Source: Agapanthus africanus (Eukaryota > Streptophyta > Magnoliopsida > Asparagales > Amaryllidaceae). From it: 64,000 bases of DNA. A program made the translations under genes and the position numbers. The stretch covers positions 700,488,761 to 700,552,760 of the forward strand of contig CM057339.1 in assembly GCA_030015575.1 (NCBI GenBank). Direction: 5' to 3'. The first letter of the stretch is position 1. Each line of letters begins with the position of its first letter. Below are positions 44,492-56,126 of the stretch, one piece after another. Below the pieces are notes generated by a model that was not told the origin of the DNA, did not search any database, and worked only from the letters and a program-made list of their open reading frames with translations.

Positions 44492-45925
44492 AGTGCAGTG
44501 TCCAAGCACATCAAATAATAGTATGCAATGAAGTTTTATGCACAATCTCTATATGTGCAATATAAAAATGCGGCTAATATCATATCATATCTATCCCTGA
44601 CGCATAACGCCATGCGGGCGAATTCCCCGTAGATGTTAAATCTACTCACCGACAATTGCGGGCTAGGTAAACCCAATCACCTGCTTCCCTTTCTTTGCAG
44701 CGTCCGAAGTCCCCGCCTGCAATCCTATGAACACAAAACATAACCAGTGCAAAAATCTCAGAAATCGATCAATATCACGTACACACTACGTTTGACCAAC
44801 GCACCAACTCCAATCCAACCCACAAGTGTTCTTCTAACGGCTAACGTGCGTGGCGACACACCAACACCAGCCCAAGCGCAACAGCTATACAAGATCACGA
44901 ACCGTGTCGGATAACGTAACACGCGTACCCAAAACACTAGAATAAAGCAAGTGGTCCCAGATTTCGATATACTAACAATTGGTGAAAGTTGCAAGTGCCA
45001 CGAGACTACATACAATCCCAGAGACCCTACGTCCAAACCCCAACACCCCAGCCCCCACTTTGGCCGCAATTTGCGGCCAGAACTATTAAATTTGCGGCCC
45101 AATCATTAAGGGGCGGTCTCAGGTTTTTATGGTGGGTTCTATACCTGAACGCTATGTCACTGTGATGGGAACTTTTCCAACAAACACCTGGTTCTACAGC
45201 AGATCACAGAGACACAAAGTTGACACTAAAAATACGATATTTTGCACAAAATGCTATCTTTAGTGTTCCAATTCATAACAACAAGGCAACATAACAATAT
45301 AACTCCTAATTATCAGTTTGAGATCATTGCCTAACCACTCTTGCTCAAAAATCCTAGCTTTCCAAGCTCCAAGGCAACCTAGTGGCTAATCAAGACATTC
45401 GAAGTGTTTTCCATGGATTTTTGTGAAGTTTTGCAAGGATTTGTGAAAAGGGAGTGAGGGTTCAGTTTGGGGTTGAGGGAAAAAGAGAAATGATTGAGAG
45501 TGAGAGAAAATGAGAGAGTGAGAGAGTTAGAGGGTGAGAGGGTGAGTGTAGGGTCAACTAATTCCTTATACTCACTCTCTCCCTCACCTCTATTAATGCC
45601 ACCATTAATGCTTCCACGACTCACTAGCCATCTCTCTCTCTCCCCAAACAAGATATTTTCCCCAACACAAAAGATCTAGGAAAAGGTTAAAGGCAAGGTT
45701 AAATTGGGCAATGTTTAACTTAAGGTGTTATGGTTGCTAAACAAGGTTAACACTAATATACCCTCACATTCACATTCACGTGCACATGTGTGTGCAAGCC
45801 ATAACAAATAATATAAAAAATATTAACTAATTGTTAATAAATGTGAGGAACCCGATTTGGTAAACTTTTCCTTAAAACACCGCATTATCGCTTAATTAAC
45901 ACTAATCACATTCTAAGGTGTTACA

Positions 45926-46189
45926 TATACGAACATGATATTCACGTTGATGTTCTGTGTTGCACTAATGTTATGGACGGATTGTCGTGATGGATAGCCT
46001 TATGTACAATGTTAGATGTACAGTTCAGATTCATTTCTATATTGTTTATTGCGGGGCGAGCGTCCGACGTGTGGACAGCCGTCACTGCCAGTATGTATAT
46101 TCTTTTATTGTGGCATGACTGGGTTGAGGTCGTTGTCACCATTTTATATATTTTTCTTTTCTGTACTAGGATTACGCCGTGGAGGAGTG
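45926..46189 (+). mobile_element. Copia B leader, segment 3
   Basis: No gene is seen. It lies between the solo LTR and G2 and ends with GAGTG, the G2 target duplication. Confidence 0.6.
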
Positions 46190-47532
46190 TGTTGGGGTCA
46201 AAATTTGCACCCAGTTGACCGGGTCAAAGTCAAGATCAACCCCAAGTAAGCGGGCCCAAGCCCAAGCAAGTGGGCCCATGCCCAAGTCGAGCCCCGCGGC
46301 CGGCCTCCCCATGCCAAAATAAAAATCATATAACAAATAATTTTGATGTAATTTTTTATGCATGAATGTAAGCAAAATGGGCATAAAGCCAAATTTTTGT
46401 AAAGCCCATGGCTTATGTGCAAAAAGAAATAGCATATGAGACATGGAATGGGCAAAATACCATTTTGTAAAGCCCAAGGGGCTATGTGCAAATGTGTAAG
46501 CCTATAAGAGGCAACATGATGAAAATATCTAAGAGACTTTTCATTCTCTAAAAGCTCTAGGGTTCAAGTGCCTCCTTTTCCTTCCTCAATGTTCTAAACC
46601 TTCTTCTTTCTTTTGAATTAAATCAAGAGTTTTACTCTTCTTTTTCCAAAACTAAATAGTTTTTCACCACAAAACCCACAAAGGGGGACTCAGATCTCCT
46701 ATCAGATCTCAAAAGTAAGAGATTTTTAAAATCTCATACTTCTTGTTCTTCAAGATCCATCCGACAGAAGAGGAGGAAGGAGACCAATCTCCAAAAAATC
46801 CTACTTTGGGGAAGATCCAGGGCTCAAGGGAGAAGCCCCTTAATCAGCTCTAAAAATATCTTAGGAGTTCAACTCCATAAGTCAAATCGGGAGCACAGCT
46901 CCCAATGCATGGACCAAGTCCCTTTTGCTGCTGGGCTCCCGCGTGCCAGGCACGTGGTGCGCTGGCACTCTGGCGCCCGGCGCCCGCGTGCCAGGCTCAT
47001 GGGGTGCTGGCGCTCCGGCGCCCGGCGCCCGCGTGCCAGGCACGTAGGGCGCTAGCGCCTTCTCCCACGCATCCTTTGGATGCCCTTTTCCCTTTTTTTT
47101 ATTTTATTTTATATATATATACATATATGCACACACACACACGCATACTCCACCACACTGTTCCCGTTAGAAAAAATTTCTAACGGGGCGCTGCCCTGCA
47201 CCCCGCAAGGGGCTGCTAGCCCCCTTGACCCCCAGCCCGCTATCCGGGTAGCGGGACCCCCGTAGAAACTCTGCGGGGTCCCCGATATATCCAAAACCCT
47301 TTCAAAACACAACACTGTGCATTGAGTTCGCATCCCAGTTTAACCCGTTAATCGGAGGTTCTCTCGCTCCAAAGGCGAGGGGTAATTAACGGCAGTTTAG
47401 TCCGCGGCTGCCGGAGATTCGGATCCCCACTATTAATAAACCCCCGCCTACCCTAGGTAGGGGGAATCTGTAATGCACCTGACAAGCGCGCGCGTATTCC
47501 CATCTTAATGGGGTGACGAAAAACACCCTACA
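46190..47532 (+). mobile_element. G2 5' LTR (1343 bp)
   Basis: A TATA candidate (CTATAAGAGG, about 46502-46511) lies about 310 bp in. A GC-rich minisatellite of about three 45-bp units (GCGTGCCAGGCACGTGG type) spans 46933-47060. The sister LTR has about five units, explaining most of the length difference. An inverted pair CCGTTAGAAA/TTTCTAACGG lies near 47164-47187. Confidence 0.9.
46502..46511 (+). promoter_or_regulatory. TATA box candidate of G2
   Basis: CTATAAGAGG followed by GCAACATGATG, identical in both LTRs (53231-53240 in the 3' LTR). The orientation fits plus-strand transcription. Confidence 0.45.
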
Positions 47533-47537
47533 GATTC

Positions 47538-47556
47538 TGGCACGCCCGGTGGGACC
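47538..47556 (+). other. G2 primer binding site
   Basis: TGGCACGCCCGGTGGGACC, five bases after the LTR end, identical to G1. Confidence 0.75.
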
Positions 47557-47674
47557 AATCCCTCCTCCCATATTTCGGGTTAAACGTTCATGCGAAGTCA
47601 ATCAATATACATATCTATATTTATACTAAAATAATCTTCTTTCATGCAGCTTTTCAAGCAATCACTTCTCAACA

Positions 47675-49945
47675 ATGTCTCCAAAGATGAACTCAGCTCC
47701 CATCTCATACACGATGAAGATGGACTCTAGGACGGTCCTCCCAGCAAGTCTCGGACGACAGTAGGAAGAACCGCTGCTACAATTTGGGTTTATTCTGTTT
47801 GTCTCGGCTAATACCATCCCTGCACCTCAAGCTTTGGTAGCCGACAAACCGGCCTCGAAAGGTAAAAGGCCAAATGTGTAGATCTCGAGGGCGCCCCAAC
47901 CTAAACGCGAGTCGGTGTTCAAACGGCTCTCTATGGCCCCAGCTGGGGGCAAAGCCGTCAGAACAAAAGAAGTTTCCAGACGTCGTAGGCAAGCCCAGGC
48001 GATACCTTCGGCGAACATGCGGGCGGATGTCTTCTCAAGCCTCCCCATCACTCAGCCTATGGCGGCTTCCCGAAGAGTAGAAGCCTGCCAAGCGCTCAAG
48101 GCAGAGAAGCTGAAGCAGAATCGGCTCAGATACAGAACCAACAAAAGGGCTAGGGCTCTGACCATGTTAAAATTTATGAATTTCCAAAGCTCGGGCCGCT
48201 CCGCGAAACCAGATGCTGGTGCTGAAAGGATGGCTGAATATGTTATCCGCACTGTCTACATGGTGGGCACGCGTCCCGGCGACAAGCTTCGCAGCAAAAG
48301 AAAGGATGGGGCTACCACATCTCAAATCCAATCTGGTGTGAATATGGCTGCCACATTCCAAAACCGGCCTCCTCTAGAAGGCAATGAAGACCCTTCCAGT
48401 GAGGCTGGTAAGCAGAGAGAGCTCTCGGTTCATGAGAGGTCGGGCTCAGAAAGCGAAGAGGAGAAAATCTTCCGTCCCAAGAACGCAGAGCAGCAACTTC
48501 TCCAAGAGCTCCGAAAACAGCTCAGAAGCAAAGACAAGGAGATGGCCAAGCTCTACTCAAAAATTGACGACATGACAAACGTCATCTTACAGCTCACGGC
48601 CCAACTTGCTTCTCAGCCGCCCAATCAGGCTCAGGGCTCTGCTCATGAACCGGGAAACAGTGTCCCGAGATAGTCGCCGCCTATTCCCTCAAATCCAAAA
48701 GTGGGCGGACCGCATGAAAATCAGTTGCATCCTATCTCAGGAAATGTCTTGACTACCGATGACAGTAGCCCGCTAACTCAAGATCAAATCATGGATTTGG
48801 TTGCCAACAAAGTCAAAACATTGGTAGCTGAAGTAGAAGCGCAAAAAGATGTTAGCAGTAGCGGGAGATCATATCCTGCTCAGTATGATCTGGTAGAATT
48901 TCCCAGCGGCTATGTCATCCCTAAATTCGGAAGATTTGATAGGACGGGAAATGTGAATAAGCACATCGCCCACTTCAAAGCCTCATGCGGGAATACTGGG
49001 GGCAATGATGCGCTTCTCCTCCGCCAGTTTGTTAATATGCTGACCGATGTCGCTTTCGACTGGTATGCAAGCATACCGGATGGCTCCGTTACTACTTTCG
49101 TCCAAATAGAATCTTTGTTTCAACAAAGGTTCATGAGTGTCAGTGATAAGATCACCATCGCCGACCTCGTAAGGACCAAGCCAAAGAACAACGAAAGCGG
49201 CATAGCTTTTATAACCCGATGGCGCAATCTCTTCGTCAAATATGAATCGCCAATTGAGCATGACCAATCTGTCAGTCTCCTCGTCGGAAATCTCAACAAT
49301 TGGATGGCCCCGTTTCTATGCACCGCGGGTCTCAAAACGTTCTAAGAGCTGACCAGGAAAGTTCAGATGTTGGAATGCTCAAAGCAGGAGTCCTTCTCTG
49401 ACTCCCAAAATAACAATAGGTCCTGGAGAAACCGAAAGGACGAAAATCGCAAAGGCGGAAATTCCGATGATTCTGAATCTTTCAACACTTCGGCTAACCG
49501 AAATAAACTAGGGATGAGCGGGCTAAATGCCAACCAGCCTCGGAAGCCAGTGTTCGGAGAGGGAGGAGAATCTCCACTGAAAGAGAAGTTGGATAAGGTT
49601 TATTCCTTCAGAAGGGACAAAATCTGTAAAATATTCAAAGACGGCATGAGGAACGGTCTACAACTGCCGGAGTCAAAAAGACCGCAGGAAGCGAATATGA
49701 CCGATGACCCCATATACTTCCCCTATCATAGAGTGATTGGTCATGCCATTGAGGACTACTTCGTCTTCAAAGATTGGGTCGAAAAGCAATACAAGGCAGG
49801 AGAGATAGAACTGTCCAAAGGCGTGTTAACAAATAGTCAAGTCGCGACCACCAATTTCATACAAACGAAGACCGAAGTTCTTCGTGAAACTGATTCTCTC
49901 AGACATCTGCCTTTCTCTGGAAACAATCGACCACCACGTCATTAA
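47675..49945 (+). pseudogene. gag: G2 gag polyprotein with four in-frame stops
   Basis: One frame runs from ATG 47675 (MSPKMNSAPISYTMKMDS) to the stop at 49943-49945, interrupted by TAG at 47762, 47879 and 48671 and TAA at 49343. The region 48400-48640 encodes a charged coiled coil (LLQELRKQLRSKDKEMAKLY). The Retrotrans_gag core follows (FGRFDRTGNVNKHIAHFKAS, LLLRQFVNMLTDVAFDWYA, SLFQQRFMSV). The zinc-knuckle equivalent reads YFPYHRVIGHAIEDYFVF, so both cysteines of the CX2HX4HX4C motif seen in G1 are replaced (F and Y). The frame is otherwise open, so decay is recent relative to Copia remnants nearby. The length of about 757 codons excludes a second knuckle region like that of G1. Confidence 0.88.
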
Positions 49946-50024
49946 ACTGGGAACAGTTGACCTCTAAGTCGTTAAACTGGGAATGTAAAAATGTGTAAAT
50001 AAAATAAGAATAAAATAATAAGAA

Positions 50025-50135
50025 TAAAAAGCCGAAATGATAGGGCAACCGTGAATAAATAGCCGAAATGATAGGGCAATCGCGACCTTCGCGATAAGAA
50101 AAGCTGAAATGATAGAGCAATCGCGGTAAAAAAAA
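50025..50135. repeat. AGCCGAAATGATAGGGCAA repeats (G2)
   Basis: Three to four units of AGCCGAAATGATAGGGCAA, inverse to the G1 motif at 29175-29405. Confidence 0.75.
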
Positions 50136-50600
50136 GGCGAATGATGAGTCGCTCCTGGTACCATATTCCAGTGCAGCGATGCATACGCCAACCAAATTCC
50201 ACACTCCATACCCCAAGTGGAGAATGATGAGTCGCTCCTGGTACCATATTCCAGTGCAGCGATGCAGACGCCAACCAAATTCTAAGTGGCGAATGATGAG
50301 TCGCTCCTGGTACCATATTCCAGTGCAGCGATGCAGACGCCAACCAGATTCCACACCCTATACCCCAAGTGGCGAATGATGAGTCACTCCTGGTACCATA
50401 TTCCAGTGCAGCGATACAGACGCCAACTAAATTCCAAACCCTATGCCTCAAGTGGCGAATGATGAGTCACTCCTGGTACCATATTCCAGTGCAGCGATGC
50501 AGACGCCAACCAAATTCCAAATCGCATACCCCAATGGCGAATGATGAGTCGCTCCTGGTACCATATTCCAATGCAGCGATGCAGACGCCAACAAAGTCCC
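50135..50600. repeat. 82-bp tandem array in G2
   Basis: Six units share GAATGATGAGTCGCTCCTGG, TACCATATTCCAGTGCAGCG and a CAGACGCCAACCAAATTCC tail. Three further diverged units follow at 51110-51345. G1 has a faint counterpart near 29425-29590. Open frames across it are artefacts. Confidence 0.85.
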
Positions 50601-50781
50601 GAAATTTTTCCGGCCCTACGGTCTGGATCATACATCCTGCAAAACCGTATACAATCTACGGGCGTAAAACGATCCCAATCTCTCCCAACTCCTATCAGCG
50701 AGACCACATTCAAAGTCCCACAGGCGGTAAAGATTAAAAAAAAGAAGGTATGTCCACAAGCAAAATGGGCACGGATGAAAA

Positions 50782-50844
50782 CCCGAAAGGGCTCCATGAG
50801 TCAAAATAGCAGGACTGCCGGCGAGTTTGTGAAAATCCGAAAGG
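50782..50844 (+). repeat. Twin CCGAAAGG hairpins (G2)
   Basis: CCCGAAAGGG at 50782-50791 and CCGAAAGG at 50837-50844, starts 55 nt apart, as in G1. Flanking text (GATGAAAACCC, GAAAATCC) is also shared with G1. Confidence 0.65.
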
Positions 50845-50874
50845 GAGCGAACTGGCGAAAAAGAGATGAAATGC

Positions 50875-51105
50875 ACCGCAAAGTCCTCTCGACTTTGTGA
50901 GGGGAAAATTCCCGTGTGAGATCCTTACGACTCACAAAAGAGGACCACACTTGGGAGTCCCCACGACTCCTAAGGAGAAAATGCACTTACGGGATCCTTA
51001 CGACTTGTAAGGAGAAAATGCTTTTATGGTACCATTACAGCCCACGAAATTGAAAAGCCTTAGGTAATAGGGATCCAAACCTGTCTTCTAAGCCATCGCT
51101 TCCCA
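50875..51105 (+). repeat. Hairpin module (G2)
   Basis: In element sense: TGTGAG/CTCACA around ATCCTTACGA, CTTGGGAG/CTCCTAAG (G-U pair), CTTACGGG/CTTGTAAG around ATCCTTACGA (two G-U pairs), then CTTAGGTAATAGG/CCTGTCTTCTAAG around GATCCAAA. It is the same order and loops as the G1 modules, with different stems. Confidence 0.75.
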
Positions 51106-51359
51106 ACAGGGAAAGGCAAATGATGATTCGCTCCTGGTACCATATTCCAGTGTAGCGGTGCTGATGCCGACCCAAAAACTAATTCCCAAATCCTCCCGGG
51201 GCAAACGATGAATTGCTCCTGGCATTATTCTAGTGCAGCGATGCAGATGCCGACCAAAAACAAAATCCCCAAATCATCTCAAAGACAGATAATGATTCGC
51301 GTCTGGTACCATATTACAGTGTAGCGATGCTGATGTCAACCCAAATCAAATCAAATCAA

Positions 51360-52070
51360 CAAGCTCTGTGCCAGAATCATGCTTCGTCTCAGAGTGTACC
51401 CCGCTTCGAAATCATGCTTTGCCTCGGTGTATCTGCCTTCCCTGTCGGAATTATGCTTCGGCTCGGAATCAACCAGCGACCACCTCGTCGGAATTATGCT
51501 CCGTCCTGGAATCAAGTCAACCAACGACCTCCCCGTCGGAATTATGCTCCGTCTCGGAATCAAGTCGACCAACAAGCTCTGCGCCGGAATCATGCTTCGT
51601 CTCAGAGTGTACCCCGTGTCGAAATCATGCTTCTCCTCGGTGTATCTGCCTTCCCGGTCGGGATTATGCTTCGGCTCGGAATCAACCAGCGACCTCCTCG
51701 TCGGAATTATGCTCCGCCCTGGAATCAAGTCAACCAATGACCTCCCCGTCGGAATTAAGCTCCACCTCGGAATCAAGTCGACCAACAAGCTCTGCGTTGG
51801 AATCATGCTTCGTCTCAGAGTGTACTCCGTGTCGAAATCATGCTTCGTCTCGGCGTATCTGCCTCCCCTGTCGAAATTATGCTTCGTCTCGGAATCAAGT
51901 CAGCCAACAAGCTCTGCGCCGGAATCATGCTTCGTCTCAGAGTGTACCCCGCATAGAAATCAAGCTTCGCCTCGGAGTATCTGCCTTACCTGTCGGAATT
52001 ATGCTACGCCTGGGAATCAACCTCTGTATCGAAATTATACTTCGGTTAGAATGTCTGCCGCTCTTCGGAA
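51360..52070. repeat. Higher-order tandem array in G2 (about 216 bp period)
   Basis: Monomers of about 40 bp (GGAATTATGCTCCGTCTCGG type) form a larger unit, marked by CAGAGTGTACCCCG near 51390, 51605, 51822 and 51938. Three frames stay open for 137-260 codons through it, a by-product of the monomer composition. Confidence 0.8.
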
Positions 52071-52850
52071 TGATGCTCCGAACCCTGGAATCATGCTCCG
52101 CTCTTCGGAATAATGCTCCGATCCCTGGAATCATGCTCCGCTCTTCATAATGATGCTCCAAACCCTGGAATCATGCTTCGCTCTTCGGAATGATGCTCCG
52201 GTCCCTGGAATCATGCTCCGCTCTTCGGAATGATGCTCCGATCCCCGGAATTATGCTCCAACCCTCGGAATTATGCTCCGACTCTTCGGAATGATGCTCC
52301 GACCCTGGAATTATGCTCCGCAAATCGGAATGATGCTTTGATCCTTCGGAATGATGCTCTGTCCCTGGAATTATGCTCCGCAAATCGGAATGATGCTCTG
52401 ATTCTTCGGAATGATGCTCTGAACCCTGGAATAATGCTCCGCTCTTCGGAATAATGCTTCGATCCCTGGAATCATGCTCCGCTCTTCGGAATGATACTCC
52501 GAACCCTGGAATCATCCTCCGCTCTTCGGAATGATGCTCCGATCCCCGGAATTATGCTCCAACCCTCGGAATTATGCTCCGACTCTTCGGAATGAAGCTC
52601 CGATCTTCGGAATGATGCTCCGACCCTGAAATTATGCTCCGCAAATCAGAATGATGCTCCGACCCTGGAATTATGCTCCGCAAATTGGAATGATGCTCCG
52701 ACCCTGAAATTATGCTCCGCAAATCAGAATGATGGTCCGACCCTGGAATTATGCTCCGCAAATCGGAATGATGCTCCGATCCCCGGGAATCATGCTCCCC
52801 GAGGGATGCTCCGCCCCCGGAATGATGTTCCACCTCGAAGTCCAGCTTCA
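52070..52850. repeat. Short-period array in G2 (CGGAATGATGCTCCGA type)
   Basis: About 40 monomers of roughly 19 bp alternate GGAATGATGCTCCGACCC with GGAATTATGCTCCGCAAAT. It borders the polypurine tract region. Confidence 0.85.
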
Positions 52851-52901
52851 AGATCCATCAATTTCATGCACACAACTCATATGCGTGGTGTGCATTTATT
52901 G

Positions 52902-52916
52902 ATGGGGGGGGCACTT
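52902..52916 (+). other. G2 polypurine tract
   Basis: ATGGGGGGGGCACTT lies directly before the 3' LTR start TGTTGGGG. Confidence 0.75.
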
Positions 52917-54358
52917 TGTTGGGGGTCAAAATTTGCACCCCAGTTGACCGGGTCAAAGTTAAGGTCAACCCCAAGTAAGCGGGCCCAAGCCCAAGCAAGT
53001 GGGCTCATGCCCAAGTCGAGCCCCTCGGCCGGTCTCCCCATGCCAAAATAAAAATCATGTAACAAATAATTTTGATGTAATTTTTTGTGCATGAATGTAA
53101 GCAAAATGGGCATAAAGCCAAATTTTTATAAAACCCATGGCTTATGTGCAAAAAGAAATAGCACATGAGACATGGGATGGACAAAATGCCATTTTGTAAA
53201 TCCCAAGGGGCTATGTGTAAATGTGTAAGCCTATAAGAGGCAACATGATGAAAATATCTAAGAGACTTTTCATTCTCTAAAAACTCTAGGGTTCCTGTGC
53301 CTCCTTCTCCTTTCTCAAGGTTCTAAACCTTCTTCTTTCTTTTGAATTAAAACAAGAGTTTTACTCTTTCTTTTCCAAAACTAAATAGTTTTTCACCACA
53401 AAACCCATAAAGGGGAACTCATATCTCCCATCAGATCTTAAAAGTAAGATATTTTTAAATTCTCATACTTCTTTTTCTTCAAGATCCAGCCGACAGAAGA
53501 GGAGGAAGGAGACCCATCTCCAAAAAATCCCACTTTGGGGAAGATCCAGGGCTCAAGGGAGAAGCCCCTTCATCAGCTCTAAAAATATCTTAGAAGTTCA
53601 ACTCCATAAGTCAAATCGGGAACACAGCTCCCAGTGCAGGGACCAAGTCCCTTTTGCTGCTGGCGCACAGCGCCCGCGTGCCAGGCACATGGGGCGCTGG
53701 TGCTCTGGCGCCCGGCGCCCGCGTGCTAGGCACGTGGTGCACTGGCGCTCTTGCGCCCGGCGCCCGGCGCCCGCGTGCCAGGTACGTGGTGCGCAGAGCG
53801 CCCAGCGCCCGCGTGCTAGGCACGTGGGGCACTGGCACTTTGGCGCACAGCGCCCGCGTGCCAGGCACGTAGGGTGCTAGCGCTTTCTCCCACGCATCCT
53901 TCGGATGCCTTTTTCCTTTTTTTTATTTTATTATATATATATATATACTTATATGCACACGCACACGCATACTCCACCACACTGTTCCCGTTAGAAAAAA
54001 TTTCTAACGGGGCGCTGCCCCGCACCCCGCAAAGGGGCTGCTAGCCCCCTTGATCCCCAGCCCGCTATCGGGGTAGCGGGACCCCCGTAGAAACTCTGCG
54101 GGGCCCCCGATATATCTAAAACCCCTTCAAAACACAACACTGCACATTGATTTCGCATGACCAGTTTAACCCGTTAATCAGAGATTCCCTCACTCCAAAG
54201 GCGAGGGGTATTTAACAGCAACTTAGTCCGCGGCTGCCGGAGATTCAGATCTCCACAATCAATAAACCCCTGCCTATCCTAGGCAGGGGGAATCTGTAAT
54301 GCGCCTGACAAGCTCGCGCGTATTCCCATCTCAATGGGGTGACGAGAAACACCCTACA
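52917..54358 (+). mobile_element. G2 3' LTR (1442 bp)
   Basis: Sister of 46190-47532. The GC-rich minisatellite (53660-53880) has about five 45-bp units against three. Ends at CCCTACA followed by GAGTG. Confidence 0.9.
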
Positions 54359-56126
54359 GAGTGCTCGAATAGCAGGGTTCTAAAGGGCAATGAGCCCACA
54401 TTTCATGGCATTGAGACCGGGGGACCTTACTCTAGAATTGGCGGGCTATTCTCCTCACTCGTATGGGGTATAGGTTGACCCACGGAGGGGTGCTCAAGTT
54501 ACCGGATTTCGTAAAATGCTGGGTGGCCCATTCACTATCTTGATTGGGGTTGCCTCACTTCAAGGATTGGCGGGTAACTTGACACACTCGTAAAGGTCTA
54601 GGATCTTCATTGTACTGGCTATCCACATGACCGGGGAACGTCGCATCTCATTTATGGCTCAAATGAAACGTAGGGCTCCTAGATTATCTGTTGTTCCATA
54701 TTGTTGTCCGCATGCTTGTGATGGTTGTTATCTGCCTGTGATGTTGATATATATATATATATAGTTGATGCTTCTATATGTTTTACATCTACGCTAGTCC
54801 AGCCTCCGCTCTACTTTTAGTTAAGTAACCTAACGGTACATGACGGGGCCCCGTGGAGAATGCGGATGGCATATAAAAAGTATGTTAATTTGGTTGTTTC
54901 TTTTGTGGCTTGGAAACATAAAATGATTGGAACGCATTATCGAAATAATGCAAGGAAAAATAAACCTAAATGATATTTTCGCAGCCAATTTTAAAACTAC
55001 TATGTTTTCTTCAAAACTCATGGTCGTGTTCTTTTGCTTTGCATAGAGGTATTCGGTTAGGAATATCCCGCACCTTATTCTATGAGGGAAGAACCTTGAT
55101 CCCTTCATTGGGAGTTCGCTCTTAAGCAAAAGTTTATGTTACTAGTTTTAAAATGTGGAGCTTAAGCCACTCTATTTCAAAGCCACTCGAGTTCCTTCAA
55201 CGATATCAAGTTCATTACGTTAAAGGTTTTTCGCCAAAAACCAGTTGTAGCCCTCCGTCATTTCAGATTAGTATTATTTAGTATTCATGCTACGTATGTT
55301 GACCTAGTCAAGACGTAGTGTTCGGTAGCTCTGTAGTATATTTCTGCTGAATGGTGATGCGATTGGTTAGGACATTCGTATGGTCATGTTGACCTAATCA
55401 AGGGCTCATACGGGTGGGTCTAATTAATGCAGGATAATGACGGGTTGAACTTGACTTGCGACTTATGATATGTTGACCTAGTCAAGGTCATAAGTCGTTA
55501 GGGGCAAAAACCGTATCAGGAGTTTCAAACATACGGGAAACTTGTCAAGCATGTGCATACCTTCTGGAGTGTGGTAACTTGAGTGGATTCCATTAGGTTA
55601 TCACATGATGATAGTTGGATCCCGATTCCCACCGATGAGTATTTATTACTCCTAGGGAGATTTCTTCACATCGCAATTATCTAACCTACGAGGTGTCTAG
55701 AAAGTGTTAATAAGGTTACGCCTTTGCGAAAATGAGATTATTAATTGGGTCCATGCGAAAGCACGGGGGACCTCCCTCAGAGTACAAACACTGGACTGGA
55801 TGAATGGTTAGCGAACTTGTAAAGAGTAAATGATCTAGACTAGTTCTCCTTTTAGAGTTTGAAGGAGAATTCGAGGAAACAGTGGGAGCTATCCTGATCA
55901 GATAAACTTATAACCAATATGATCTTGATAGAGTGCACACTGAGTGTTTCTTTTCTCTCTCTCTAGTACAGTGACCCATGACTTACCTTAAAAACTCATG
56001 AACCAATTTGACCGAACCTTTTTACACCCTTGGTTTTGGCTTGTCTTGATTCGTGACAAAGTCGCATATATCCCTGCCACTCCTACTTTACCCTTTGCAT
56101 TTCTTCAGAACACGTCGTATCACTAC
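54359..56126 (+). mobile_element. Copia B leader, segment 4
   Basis: No gene is supported in this 1.8 kb. Part of it (54990-55720) is an inverted copy of about 1680-2620 and carries three TGTTGACCTAGTCAAG-type dyads (55290-55495). It ends where a TGTCAC-family LTR begins. Confidence 0.65.

Larger units (their letters stand above)
42661..45925. mobile_element. Solo LTR, TGTCAC family, target duplication TATAC
   Basis: It starts TGTCACCACCC and ends GGTGTTACA, with TATAC at 42656-42660 and 45926-45930. Related partial copies begin at 56127 and 58358. TGTCAC...GTTACA ends are common among plant gypsy-type LTRs, but superfamily and orientation are not proven here. Inside are (TA)n at 43774-43830, about six 25-bp units of CGGGCACATCCGCCCCTCA type (43545-43700) and a 12-bp perfect inverted repeat at 44433-44491. 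No coding region is supported. Confidence 0.88.
46190..54358 (+). mobile_element. G2: gag-only Ty3/gypsy-type element
   Basis: The 5' LTR is 46190-47532 and the 3' LTR 52917-54358, both TGTTGGGG...CCCTACA, flanked by GAGTG at 46185-46189 and 54359-54363. It has a primer binding site identical to G1, a broken gag (47675-49945), 3 kb of tandem arrays and a polypurine tract. No pol domain is visible. Gag similarity, identical primer binding site, similar polypurine tract and shared 3' modules make it a relative of G1. Confidence 0.92.

Noticed and set aside
46905..47183. Alanine/arginine-rich open frame (also 53611-53880)
   Set aside because: Product of the GC-rich minisatellite in the G2 LTRs.
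50135..50600. CRISPR-like spacing of repeats
   Set aside because: Units are contiguous tandem repeats in a plant retrotransposon, with no unique spacers.
51327..52150. Open frames of 137, 260 and 244 codons in three frames
   Set aside because: All cross a tandem array. Several frames are open at once and the peptides are repeats of one monomer.
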